Below are positions 43,427 through 53,200 of a stretch of DNA of 64,000 nt, in pieces; positions within the stretch are counted from its first letter, which is position 1, and each line of letters starts with the position of its first letter. Under the pieces are notes generated by a model that made no database searches, was not told the origin of the DNA, and saw only the letters and a program-made list of their open reading frames with translations. The position numbers and the translations under genes were made by a program. Source of the stretch: Lutibacter sp. (GTDB lineage Bacteria; Bacteroidota; Bacteroidia; Flavobacteriales; Flavobacteriaceae); NCBI GenBank assembly GCA_021647265.1, contig JAKIVA010000001.1, forward strand, positions 42,024 to 106,023, in the 5' to 3' direction.

Positions 43427-43471
43427 ATGAAAAATAAACGCCATCTGTTACCTCTAAAAAATAACGTTTGA
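43427..43471 (+). CDS. 14-codon leader ORF upstream of dxs
   Basis: The frame ATG at 43427 to TGA at 43471 encodes MKNKRHLLPLKNNV and stops four bases before the dxs ATG. Codons 6-8 form the 5' arm of a hairpin whose 3' arm contains the dxs start codon, so ribosomes on this ORF would open it. An in-frame ATG at 43385 would give 28 codons but lies too close to the promoter. Translation of the peptide is inference. Confidence 0.4.
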   Translation: MKNKRHLLPLKNNV

Positions 43472-43478
43472 ACAGATG
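43442..43478 (+). promoter_or_regulatory. Hairpin sequestering the dxs start codon
   Basis: Perfect 8-bp arms CATCTGTT (43442-43449) and AACAGATG (43471-43478) enclose a 21-base loop. The second arm ends in the dxs ATG itself. Such a structure can hold initiation in check until opened by translation of the leader ORF or by temperature. Confidence 0.45.
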
Positions 43479-45248
43479 AAACCAAATTTATTAAATCATA
43501 TAAATAATCCTGAAGATTTACGAACTCTTAATCAAAAACAACTTTCTCAAGTTGCACAAGAATTACGTGATTTTATTATTGATGTTGTTGCAACAAAAGA
43601 AGGACATTTAGGTGCTAGCTTGGGTGTTGTTGAGCTAACTATTGCTTTGCATTATGTTTTTAACACTCCAAAAGATATATTAATTTGGGATGTTGGTCAT
43701 CAAGCATACGGACATAAAATTTTAACTGAAAGAAGGAAAACATTTCACACAAACAGACAATTGAATGGTATCTCTGGTTTTCCAAATAGAAAAGAAAGTA
43801 GCTATGACGCTTTTGGAACGGGGCACTCTTCAACATCTATTTCAGCAGCGTTAGGTATGGCTATTGCTTCAAAATTAAAAGGTGATTTTAAAAAACATCA
43901 TATTGCTATTATTGGAGATGCTTCTATTGCAAGTGGCATGGCTTTTGAAGGATTGAATCATGCGGGCGTAACTGATGCTAATTTTCTCATAATTTTAAAC
44001 GACAATACTATGGGAATTGACCCTAGTGTTGGTGCTTTAAAAAATTACTTTACCAATGTAAAAGCAGGTAAAAAAGTTCGGAAAAATAATATTATTGAAG
44101 CCTTAAACTTTAATTATTCGGGCCCAATTGATGGGCATAATATTGCAGCAATTATTACCGAATTAGAACGTTTAAAATCTATAAAAGGGCCTAAGTTTTT
44201 GCATATAATCACGACAAAAGGAAAAGGGTTAAAAAAAGCCGAACAAGATCAAATCACCTATCATTCTCCTGGTAAGTTTAATAAAATTACTGGTGAAAGA
44301 ATTGCAAATACCATTGAAAATCAGCCTCCAAAATTTCAAGATGTTTTTGGAGAAACCATTGTAGAATTAGCTAAAAAGAACACTAAAATAGTAGGAATTA
44401 CACCAGCCATGCCTACAGGAAGTTCTTTAAAAATAATGCTTGAAGAGTTACCTGAAAGAGCTTTTGACGTTGGTATTGCTGAACAACATGCAGTAACTTT
44501 AGCTGCAGGAATGGCAACGCAAGGATTAATTCCTTATTGTACTATTTACTCAACGTTTTTACAACGTGCTTACGATCAAATAATTCATGATGTTGCCTTA
44601 CAAAATTTACCTGTAATTTTTTGCATAGATAGAGCTGGAATTGTTGGCGAAGATGGTGCAACGCATCATGGTGTTTTTGACATTGCCTACTTGCGTTGTA
44701 TTCCAAATATTGTAATTTTTGCTCCTTTGAATGAAATTGAACTGCGTAATATAATGTACACCGCTCAATTAGGAATAGATTTTCCGTTAGCAATTCGTTA
44801 TCCAAGAGGACGGGGAACCATTATTGATTGGAAACAGCTAATGCATAAAATTGAAATTGGAAAAGGAAAATGTATCTCTGAAGGAAGTGATATAGCTATT
44901 TTAAGTATTGGAACTATTGGAAATACTATTATTGAGGTTATAAAAGAGCTTCCTCAAAATAAAATTGCCCATTACAATATGCGTTTTATAAAACCTTTAG
45001 ATGCAGATTTACTTCATACTATATTCAAAAAATTCAATACTATAATTACCATTGAAGATGGAACAATTATAGGTGGTTTTGGAAGTGCTGTGCTAGAATT
45101 CTCTCAGCAGCATAACTACATTAATAAGGCGATAAAACAACTAGGTATTCCTGATAACTTTATTGAGCATGGTAAAGTTGGAGAATTATTTGACAATCTT
45201 CATTTATCAAAAGAAAAAATTAAAGATTTTATATTGAAATTAAGTTAA
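43476..45248 (+). CDS. dxs: 1-deoxy-D-xylulose-5-phosphate synthase
   Basis: The 590-aa enzyme makes DXP from pyruvate and glyceraldehyde 3-phosphate with thiamine diphosphate, the first step of the MEP isoprenoid pathway. Visible features are TKEGHLGASLGVVELTIALHYVF, DVGHQAYGHKILT, the ThDP motif GDASIASGMAFEGLNHAG with LNDN, and the C-terminal transketolase part (GIAEQHAVTLAAGMA, YPRGRG). Start at 43476 fits other Bacteroidota. The 3' end abuts the stop codon of the T9SS protein gene on the opposite strand. Confidence 0.95.
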   Translation: MKPNLLNHINNPEDLRTLNQKQLSQVAQELRDFIIDVVATKEGHLGASLGVVELTIALHYVFNTPKDILIWDVGHQAYGHKILTERRKTFHTNRQLNGISGFPNRKESSYDAFGTGHSSTSISAALGMAIASKLKGDFKKHHIAIIGDASIASGMAFEGLNHAGVTDANFLIILNDNTMGIDPSVGALKNYFTNVKAGKKVRKNNIIEALNFNYSGPIDGHNIAAIITELERLKSIKGPKFLHIITTKGKGLKKAEQDQITYHSPGKFNKITGERIANTIENQPPKFQDVFGETIVELAKKNTKIVGITPAMPTGSSLKIMLEELPERAFDVGIAEQHAVTLAAGMATQGLIPYCTIYSTFLQRAYDQIIHDVALQNLPVIFCIDRAGIVGEDGATHHGVFDIAYLRCIPNIVIFAPLNEIELRNIMYTAQLGIDFPLAIRYPRGRGTIIDWKQLMHKIEIGKGKCISEGSDIAILSIGTIGNTIIEVIKELPQNKIAHYNMRFIKPLDADLLHTIFKKFNTIITIEDGTIIGGFGSAVLEFSQQHNYINKAIKQLGIPDNFIEHGKVGELFDNLHLSKEKIKDFILKLS

Positions 45249-48200
45249 TTACTTTATAATTATTTTTTTGCTTCCTTGTAATGCTTCAGAAGTTAACTTT
45301 AAAATATAGACTCCAGAAGCTAAATGATTTGCGTTAATGTGCTCAATATTACCTCTATCAAAACTCAATTGTTTAACAAATACTTTTTGTCCCATAATGG
45401 TATACAACTCAATAGTTGTTTTTCCAATAAACTTACTTGAAGAAATTGAAAAATTACCTTCTGATACCGTAGGAAAAACTGAAATTCCTGTTTTTTTAAA
45501 GAAATTATCATCTACACCTAAAGTAGCATCAATTGTAATATTAATTTGCTGGTTTGGTAAAAACCCATTTGTTGCATTGGTAATATCTACTTTAAAAAAA
45601 TCTGTGCCATTTATTCCGCTTGTATTTGCATAGGTTACAATTCCTGCATTAATATCTGCTTGCGTAAATGTTTCTCCTAATGATAAAGCTACATTATTTA
45701 ATTTTACATCGCCTTTTGTTGGTAATTCAGCTAACATAAATACCTCATCAACAGGCGCTCCACCGCTTGTTGCTTCAGTTTCTGCCTGTTGTAAAATATA
45801 CGGACTTGTACCAACTGTTAAAGGTGTGTTTGTAAAGGTTGAATTTGTAGTTGTTTGGTTTTGACAAATTTCAATAGACCAACTATTAATTGTTCCTTCA
45901 TCTCCTCCTGCTTTATCCTCAACTTTTAAAGTCCAATCTCCGAGGGAAGATTTTCCATTAAAACCAGACAAAAGATTTGTTGGAATATTTGTTCCAGTTA
46001 CAGGGGCAGCACAAGTAATTGTTGCTGCAGCTGCATCATCATAAGTAACCGAAATATCATTTTCACCATTACACTCTCTATCAAATAATACTATTTCAGT
46101 TGCATCAGGGGCAATTACTGAGATTACTAAATCTTGAATATATGTATGACTTATATCAATAGTAACATTAATATCACTAACTGTTATATTATCTGCAACC
46201 GTTATTTTTGATGAGACTATTGTATTATCTAATATATCTACACTTGTACTATTTGTTAATGTATTACATGTAATTGCTGTTTGAAATTTTTGTGTAATAG
46301 AATAAGTTCCTGTAACACAATCATTTTTTGCTCTTACTCTCCAATAATAAACGGTACCAATATTAAGTATTGAAGTACTTGTATATGAATTAGTTGTAGC
46401 ATTTGCTGTTTCAATAATTGTTGAAAAACCTGCATCTGTAGCAATATCAATATCATAAGAAGTTGCACTTGCATCTGCATTCCAATCAAAAACAAGATTG
46501 GAAATAGCAATTCCTGTAGCTTCATTTACAGGAGCTACCGTTGTTACAGTACCAATAGAGGTGTCGCGTACTTTTAAAATTACATCAATAGAATTTGTTT
46601 GATTCCCTGTTCCTGTAACTGTGATTGTATAATCTCCAATTGCTACTGAACCTATATTTCCAACTGTCATTGTAAAAGTACCGGCTGCACTTAATGAGGT
46701 TGGATTGAAAGTTATAGATGCTCCTGTTGGTGCTCCAGCTGTTACTGAAAAAGTAGTTACGGTGTTATACGAAGCATTTGCATTAAAATCGAAATTGAAA
46801 ACAGCATCACTGGGTGTACAAGTTGTAACGGTACTGTTTGCTGTTGTAATTGTAAAATCAGTAGCTGTAAATTGCCCAGTAAAAACTCCTCTTCCAAATG
46901 TTGTTGCTAACACACTATTATCTGCTATACGTAAATCTAAATCAACTACTTTAACATCTTGCATTCCATTGTAAGAAGATACCCAAGTTGGAGATGCATC
47001 ATTAAAATTAACCGTTGACCATATTCCTAATTCTGTACCAACTATTACTTCATTTAAAACTAACGGATTTTGCAAAATACATTTTACAGGCATATCGGGT
47101 AAATCTCCTTCTTTATTTTGCCAAGTAGTTCCACCATCAGCACTGTACCAAACACTGGTAACACCATAATTGTGAAATGTTACAAAAATATCATTTTCAG
47201 TAGCTCCATATTCAATAGCAGAAATACTTCCAACAAACGACCCTCCAGAAATATCGGTCCAAGTTGGTGTTCCATCTGCATTGGTTAATTTTAACAATTT
47301 ACTATCATCTGTACCCACAAGTAATGTAGTACTTGCTGTAGTATATGGTGATACTTTAAAAGCGGTAGGTGAACCTGTTAATAAAGCATTTGTTAATTGT
47401 GCTTTTGTAGCACTAGCACTTCCTAAAATATATCTGTTTATTTGTTTCGCTCCAGTTGTTGTGTTTGTTCCGTTAGAATACATTATATTTAAATTATGAT
47501 CTAATCCTGCCGGGTTGATAAAATCTCCTTCTTTATTTGTTCCAACATCCTGCCAGTTTTCAATATAGTATCCAGTTCCGTTATATGGTAAATTATAGTA
47601 ATAGTGCATATTATAAACATAAGAAATAATCATATAATTACCATCTTTGTCAATAGTACTATATGCACCATCCCCACCAAATACATCAAAACTTGAATTT
47701 GCTCCTGCACTAACTCCATTTATAAATTGAGAACCATTGTCTTGTGCTCCTGCTATAATTAATTCTTTAGTCGAATTTTGTTCAAACTCATAACCTCCAT
47801 AGTAAAACTGGGTCACATTATAGTCTGTATTCATTGCGGTAAACACATCATTTGTTTCTGCCGTAGATAAACTAGAAGCGTAGTAAACACCTCCATCACC
47901 GCCAATAACAGCTTCGTTATTTGCTCCAGGTCTAAACACAAATGCGTGTTGATCTGCATGAACTACAGAACAAGTCAGTCCATCCAAATTTGGATTAATT
48001 GATGTCCATCGTGAAATTTGTTTCCAATCTGTTGCCAAACTCGTGTTTTCTCCTTGTGTTGTTCTAAATAAATCGATACCGCCTACATAAACAATAGTGT
48101 CATCGGTAGGGTCAACTTCAATAACCAAATCGTAAAATGCTTGTCCTCTTGTAAAATCTGCAGCTGAAATACCCGTATCAGCATCATCAGGCTTCGCTAA

Positions 48201-49433
48201 TTCTGTTGTAGTTGCAAAGGCATCTGTAGTTACATAAATATGAGGTGGGGGAGAGTCTGTACCATCGTCACCTTCTGTTAACGCATATAATTTGTTAGCA
48301 TTGCTTGCTGAAACTGCTAACTCAACTCTATCAGAAGTTGTTAATGGCGAGGTTGCTGCCTCAGTCCACGTTGTTCCATCTGTTGAACTAAAAACTTTTC
48401 CCCCACCCAAACCACCAGTTCCTGGAGTAGTTATGCTACCCATCCAAAGTGTATTATTAGCAGAAATCTCTAAATCATTTGGGATATAATAAAACGTATA
48501 ACTAGAGTAGGTAAAACTCATATTTGCAGATTCTATTCTACTCCAATTTGCTCCACCATCAGCAGTTCTATACAATCCTGCAGACTGTAAACCTAACCAA
48601 TTTGATGGATTGGCAGAATCACCATAAACATGACCTCCAACCCCTATAAAAACTTCTGTGGTACCAGCATTATCCCAAGCAATAATATCGTTGATAAAAT
48701 AAATACCTGCTAATAAATTACCTGAATTGCCTCCCCCCGCAACTTGTACTGGAATGTTAGTCCAATTTGCTCCTCCATCTGTTGTTTTATATACACCATT
48801 ACCTACAGCAGCACCAAATGTATATTGTTCTCCTGTTCCTATATACCAGATATTAGAATCGTTTGGATCTACAGTGATACAAGAAATATTCATATTTCCT
48901 GGCACTCCTGGAACCAGTGTCCACGTAGAACTTGCATTCGTTATATCTGGGTTTACCCATAGACCTCCACTTACTCCACCAGCAAAAACTCTTTTATTGG
49001 TAGCATCATTCGGGTCAAACAACACAACACGTGTTCTTCCTCCCACATTATTTGGCCCTCTATCTACCCAAGCATTATCAACTGCATCTCCAGGATTTCT
49101 TTTACTCAAAGACTTATCTTTTAATCTTTTTTGAAGGGCAAATATTTTATTTGGTTCTGGTTTACCCGTTGCCGGATTCATAGTTAACTCCCACTCGCGT
49201 TCATAATATTTGTTGGGAGGCAAACCTTGTTCTATACGTTCTTTCTTCGTTAAACTCAAGGTTTTTTTAAATGGACTATTTTTTAAAAAGTATTCGTATT
49301 GTTCTCTAAGTTTTTCCGCATTTGTTAATACTTGATTGAAATCATTAAATTTTATTATATAATTTATTGATATCAATGTAATAATAGTAACTATTATTAT
49401 AAAAGATAACCTATTCTTCAATTTAAGTTTCAT
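45249..49433 (-). CDS. Giant secreted BNR/sortilin-repeat protein with P-domain and T9SS type A sorting signal
   Basis: The 1394-aa product has an N-terminal hydrophobic export segment (about 11-29) and a propeller-like region with many BNR/VPS10 features (GVYKTTDGGANW, GLYRTADGGANWSR, SVWYSADGGTTWQNKEGDLPD) to about residue 880. It then has a fibronectin-III-like module (about 975-1060), a proprotein-convertase P-domain-like module (about 1065-1195) and a cadherin-like stretch. A C-terminal T9SS sorting domain (ISVFPTVSEGNFSIS to KIIIK) closes it. It should be exported by T9SS to the cell surface. The binding or catalytic role is unknown. It is a paralogue of the 50227 gene. Confidence 0.88.
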   Translation of the reverse strand: MKLKLKNRLSFIIIVTIITLISINYIIKFNDFNQVLTNAEKLREQYEYFLKNSPFKKTLSLTKKERIEQGLPPNKYYEREWELTMNPATGKPEPNKIFALQKRLKDKSLSKRNPGDAVDNAWVDRGPNNVGGRTRVVLFDPNDATNKRVFAGGVSGGLWVNPDITNASSTWTLVPGVPGNMNISCITVDPNDSNIWYIGTGEQYTFGAAVGNGVYKTTDGGANWTNIPVQVAGGGNSGNLLAGIYFINDIIAWDNAGTTEVFIGVGGHVYGDSANPSNWLGLQSAGLYRTADGGANWSRIESANMSFTYSSYTFYYIPNDLEISANNTLWMGSITTPGTGGLGGGKVFSSTDGTTWTEAATSPLTTSDRVELAVSASNANKLYALTEGDDGTDSPPPHIYVTTDAFATTTELAKPDDADTGISAADFTRGQAFYDLVIEVDPTDDTIVYVGGIDLFRTTQGENTSLATDWKQISRWTSINPNLDGLTCSVVHADQHAFVFRPGANNEAVIGGDGGVYYASSLSTAETNDVFTAMNTDYNVTQFYYGGYEFEQNSTKELIIAGAQDNGSQFINGVSAGANSSFDVFGGDGAYSTIDKDGNYMIISYVYNMHYYYNLPYNGTGYYIENWQDVGTNKEGDFINPAGLDHNLNIMYSNGTNTTTGAKQINRYILGSASATKAQLTNALLTGSPTAFKVSPYTTASTTLLVGTDDSKLLKLTNADGTPTWTDISGGSFVGSISAIEYGATENDIFVTFHNYGVTSVWYSADGGTTWQNKEGDLPDMPVKCILQNPLVLNEVIVGTELGIWSTVNFNDASPTWVSSYNGMQDVKVVDLDLRIADNSVLATTFGRGVFTGQFTATDFTITTANSTVTTCTPSDAVFNFDFNANASYNTVTTFSVTAGAPTGASITFNPTSLSAAGTFTMTVGNIGSVAIGDYTITVTGTGNQTNSIDVILKVRDTSIGTVTTVAPVNEATGIAISNLVFDWNADASATSYDIDIATDAGFSTIIETANATTNSYTSTSILNIGTVYYWRVRAKNDCVTGTYSITQKFQTAITCNTLTNSTSVDILDNTIVSSKITVADNITVSDINVTIDISHTYIQDLVISVIAPDATEIVLFDRECNGENDISVTYDDAAAATITCAAPVTGTNIPTNLLSGFNGKSSLGDWTLKVEDKAGGDEGTINSWSIEICQNQTTTNSTFTNTPLTVGTSPYILQQAETEATSGGAPVDEVFMLAELPTKGDVKLNNVALSLGETFTQADINAGIVTYANTSGINGTDFFKVDITNATNGFLPNQQINITIDATLGVDDNFFKKTGISVFPTVSEGNFSISSSKFIGKTTIELYTIMGQKVFVKQLSFDRGNIEHINANHLASGVYILKLTSEALQGSKKIIIK

Positions 49434-49438
49434 AAGTG

Positions 49439-49446
49439 CAAAAATA
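49439..49446 (-). promoter_or_regulatory. TAnnTTTG element directly before the 1394-aa T9SS gene
   Basis: On the minus strand TATTTTTG ends five bases before the ATG. It could start a leaderless mRNA, or it could be a chance match. Confidence 0.3.
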
Positions 49447-49513
49447 TCATTTTACTTTTTAATATCAAGTAAATATATGTTTGTTAATATTTTATCGTAA
49501 AAAAACATAATTA

Positions 49514-50221
49514 TTAGTCAGTTACAAAATTCCATATTTGACCAATAGTTTGCCCTCCCTGACCATCTTTAACAACTACGTTCCAATAATAAGTAGTAGA
49601 TGCTGTTAGGGTTGGAGTTTCAAAACTAGTTTCTGTTTGGTCTGCTAATGCAATGCTTAAATTAGCCCGGTCTGTTCCAAAATAAACATCATAAGTTAAA
49701 ATGTCGGTTGTATTAACATCATCTGCTGTCCATTGTAATGTTACTGTAGTACTAGTAACTATTGAATTTAATGTTGGTGCTACTAGTATTGGTGAAAATG
49801 GTAAATAATTTGATACCCCTTCTCCTTCTGTATAAAATTGATTGGTTACTGAATATGCACTTGATAAGTTTTTACTATCTGTTGCCTTTACTCTCCAATA
49901 ATACGCAATTCCCTTTTCCAATGATAAGGTTCTTAATGTTGTTGATTCTGTTACCGTATGAGTTAATTGGGTAAACCCTGCATCTTTGGCTACCTGTACT
50001 TGGTAGGTAATAGTATCTCCATCTGAATCTGTTGATGCATTCCAATTAAAATCTAGTACATTATTTATACATAACAAATTATTTGTTGGATAAACCAGCG
50101 TTGGTACTGTTGGCGCGTTGTTTGTTGATGTTGGGGGAGGTGTTGGAGTATCTTCTCCGCCACTACCACCACAAGACCAAATGAATATACTTAATGCTAA
50201 TGTATATAGTGTTTTTTTCAT
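49514..50221 (-). CDS. Lipoprotein with two fibronectin-III-like modules
   Basis: The 235-aa product has a lipoprotein signal (IWSC, Cys17) and a glycine/acidic/proline linker (GGSGGEDTPTPPP). Two FN3-like domains follow (about 38-130 and 140-233), each ending in a TYYWNV- or AYYWRV-type strand. Surface anchoring is likely. It lies between two giant T9SS genes on the same strand, starting 5 bp after the upstream one, and its FN3 modules resemble the one in the 1394-aa protein. It may be a partner or anchor for them. Confidence 0.85.
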   Translation of the reverse strand: MKKTLYTLALSIFIWSCGGSGGEDTPTPPPTSTNNAPTVPTLVYPTNNLLCINNVLDFNWNASTDSDGDTITYQVQVAKDAGFTQLTHTVTESTTLRTLSLEKGIAYYWRVKATDSKNLSSAYSVTNQFYTEGEGVSNYLPFSPILVAPTLNSIVTSTTVTLQWTADDVNTTDILTYDVYFGTDRANLSIALADQTETSFETPTLTASTTYYWNVVVKDGQGGQTIGQIWNFVTD

Positions 50222-50226
50222 TTTCT

Positions 50227-53200
50227 TTATTGTTTTATTATTTTTACCGTTAGAGGTTTATCTAATATTACTTTTGCAATATATACTCCTGAAGGAATTG
50301 TTGTTAAATCTAATTGAACTTTTCCATAAACTATTGAGTATACGTTTTTAAAAATTAATTGTGAATGGATATTGTATAGTTCAATGCTTACTTCTTGTTC
50401 TGAAATTGGTAATGCAATCTCAATATTTCCTCTTGTTGGGTTTGGATACGCTACAATAGCATCTAATAATTCTATATTTTTTGAATAAGTTCCTTCGCAA
50501 GTTACTGCCGTTTTTACCTCAACCATATCACCTGGTTTTACATCAATATTAAATATTGGTGAATTTGTTTCAAATGTTTCTTTTCCGTTTACATAAATAG
50601 TAAATGGTGCTGTACCTTCTTCTATTTCTACTGTAGCTTTTCCTGATGTTACACTCGATTTACCCGAGATTGTTGTGCCTTCTTTTACTTCTACAACAAA
50701 ACATTGTTCGTAGGTTTCTCCTGTAACTGTTATGCAGAAATTATATATTCCTGGCACCAAATTATCAACTGTTAAATCTTCTGTGAAATTATAGATAATC
50801 CCATTAATGGTAGTTACATAACTATGTGACTCTACTGTTTGGATAACAATCTGTCCATTATCACTATTAGAACATGTTTCACTTATTGTTTCTATGCTAA
50901 AATTGTTAGAGGGTAAGCTAAATATTGAACAACCTGTTCCATCTACAACATCACCTACTGGAGTGTTAGGACAAACATCTAAGTTGTTCATTATTCCATC
51001 GTTATCATCATCTATTTGACTCTCCGAACAACCATTTGCATCCACAATTTCTCCTGTGGGTGTATTTGCACATAAATCTAAACCATTAATTACAGTATCA
51101 TTATCATCATCATCATTATAATTATCAACAGTGAATTTAGCTGTAAACATTCCTCTTCCATAGGTTGAAGCTAAAACCATATTGTCAGATTTTCTAATAT
51201 CAAAACTCGTAACTTGAACATCTTTCATTCCATTTTGAGATTGAAACCATGTTGGACTTGCGTCATTAAAATTAGAAGTTCCCCACACCCCTAAATCTGT
51301 TCCAAGAATTACTTCATTAGAATTCAAAGGATTCATTAGAACTGCTTTAACAGGTAAATCAGGTAAATTTCCCTCTTTATTTTGCCAAGTGTTACCACCA
51401 TCTTGAGTATAATAAACACTTGTTATTCCATAGTTATGGAATGTAACCATAATATCATTTTCTGTTTCTCCTAATTCTATACAAGATATACTTCCATAAA
51501 ACATATCTCCTGTAATGTCAACCCAAACAGTTCCTCCTATACTTCCAGCTATATTCGCGTTTGTTAACTTGAGTAATTTACCGTTTTCAGTACCAACAAA
51601 TAAAGTAGTGGTTGTAAATGTTGAAGTTTTAAATGCTGTTGGTGATGCAGTTAACAAACTGTTTGTCATTGTTGAACTAGTTGCACTGGCAGCACTTAAT
51701 GTATACCTATAAATTTTATTATTCCCCGAAGTATATAAAATATTATTATCACTATCCAATGCTGCTGGATTTATGAAGTCCCCATCATCATCATTTTCTG
51801 CAATAGTATACTTAAAAGCACCTGTATTATAATCTAAATAAAAATAATTATTATAAACATATGATGTTACTATGTACTCATTATCCTTATCTATAAATAT
51901 ATATGCACCATCTCCTCCTGTCACTCTTATTGAAGCATTAATACCTGAAGAAGCGTTATTGATAAATTGCGCTCCATTATCTTGTGCTCCTGCAATTAAT
52001 TTTTCTGAAGAAAGATCTGACCCTATTGAACCATTATAAAATTGAAGTGTATTGTAATTTTTATTCCGACTAGAAATAGCAGATGTTGATAAGGTTGCGT
52101 TGGTTAAATCATTTCCATAATAAATACCTCCATCTGTACCAAAAATTCCCTGATTAGAATCTTCTGGATTAAAAACTAAAATATGATGATCTGCATGAAC
52201 TGTTGGAACACCTAGAAAAGCTAAATTATTATTATTTGACCATTTAGAAATTTGAGACCAATTTGTACCTCCATCAGAGGATCTGAATAAATCTATTCCT
52301 CCAACATAAACAATATTGTCAGAAACAGGATCAACTTCAATCATTAAATTGTAAAAAGCCTGACCTCTAGTAAAATCATTAGCTGGAATTCCAGTATCTG
52401 CATCTACTGGAGGTGTCAATTCATTTACTGTTGTAAAAGCATCATCTGTTTTAGCTAAATAAATAGGAGCGCTACCTCCACTTCCAAGTTCTGCTAAAAT
52501 ATATATAATACCTGCATCTAATTTTGAAACTGAGATTTGAGTTCTACTACCATTAGCAATGGCATGTTTTACAGTAAATGTATTACCATCTGTTGAAGAA
52601 AGAATTGCTCCTCCTCCATCACCAAAAAGAATACTATTATTTGTTGATACCCAAATAGTATTATCAACTCCTATTTCTATATCATTTGGTACATATTTAT
52701 TACCTTCTACCGTTGTTGGCAATATAACTTCTGACCAACTTACCCCTTCGTTGTCTGATTTATAAAGACCATATTCTTGAACGCCTAGTAAAGATACAGG
52801 TGTTGAATTTGAAAAATACGACTCTCCTACAGCAACATATACTTCACTATTTCCACCTCCAATGTCTCTTACTTTAATATCATTTATATGTTGAATTCCA
52901 GGAGTCACAAATGATCCTGAAAAAGGCGAATCAACGGCTTCTATTGTAACATTAACACCATTGTCTAATTGTTGCATAATTAATTCCCCTTCTTCTTTTG
53001 AAATCATTATAGAAGGTATCGTAATTGTACTATCATCTCCTCCTAAAGAAATAGGTGGGCCAACAACATTATTAACCACAAGTACTGCAATTGCCCCTGC
53101 ATCTTGAGCGTTTTTAACCTTAGATACAAATGTGCAATTCCCTCTTTCTACAACAGCAATATTTCCGCTAATTTCAGAATTATTTGTAAGAGCATTACAA

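Noticed and set aside
46705..49134. Several plus-strand frames of 65-135 codons inside the T9SS genes
   Set aside because: They are antisense shadows of the long minus-strand frames, rich in Val/Pro/Ser as expected from antisense of Thr/Asn/Gly-rich coding, without starts or motifs.
49439..49446. Strong claim of a leaderless T9SS mRNA
   Set aside because: A TAnnTTTG octamer is expected by chance every one to two kilobases in such AT-rich DNA, so one match near an ATG is weak evidence alone.
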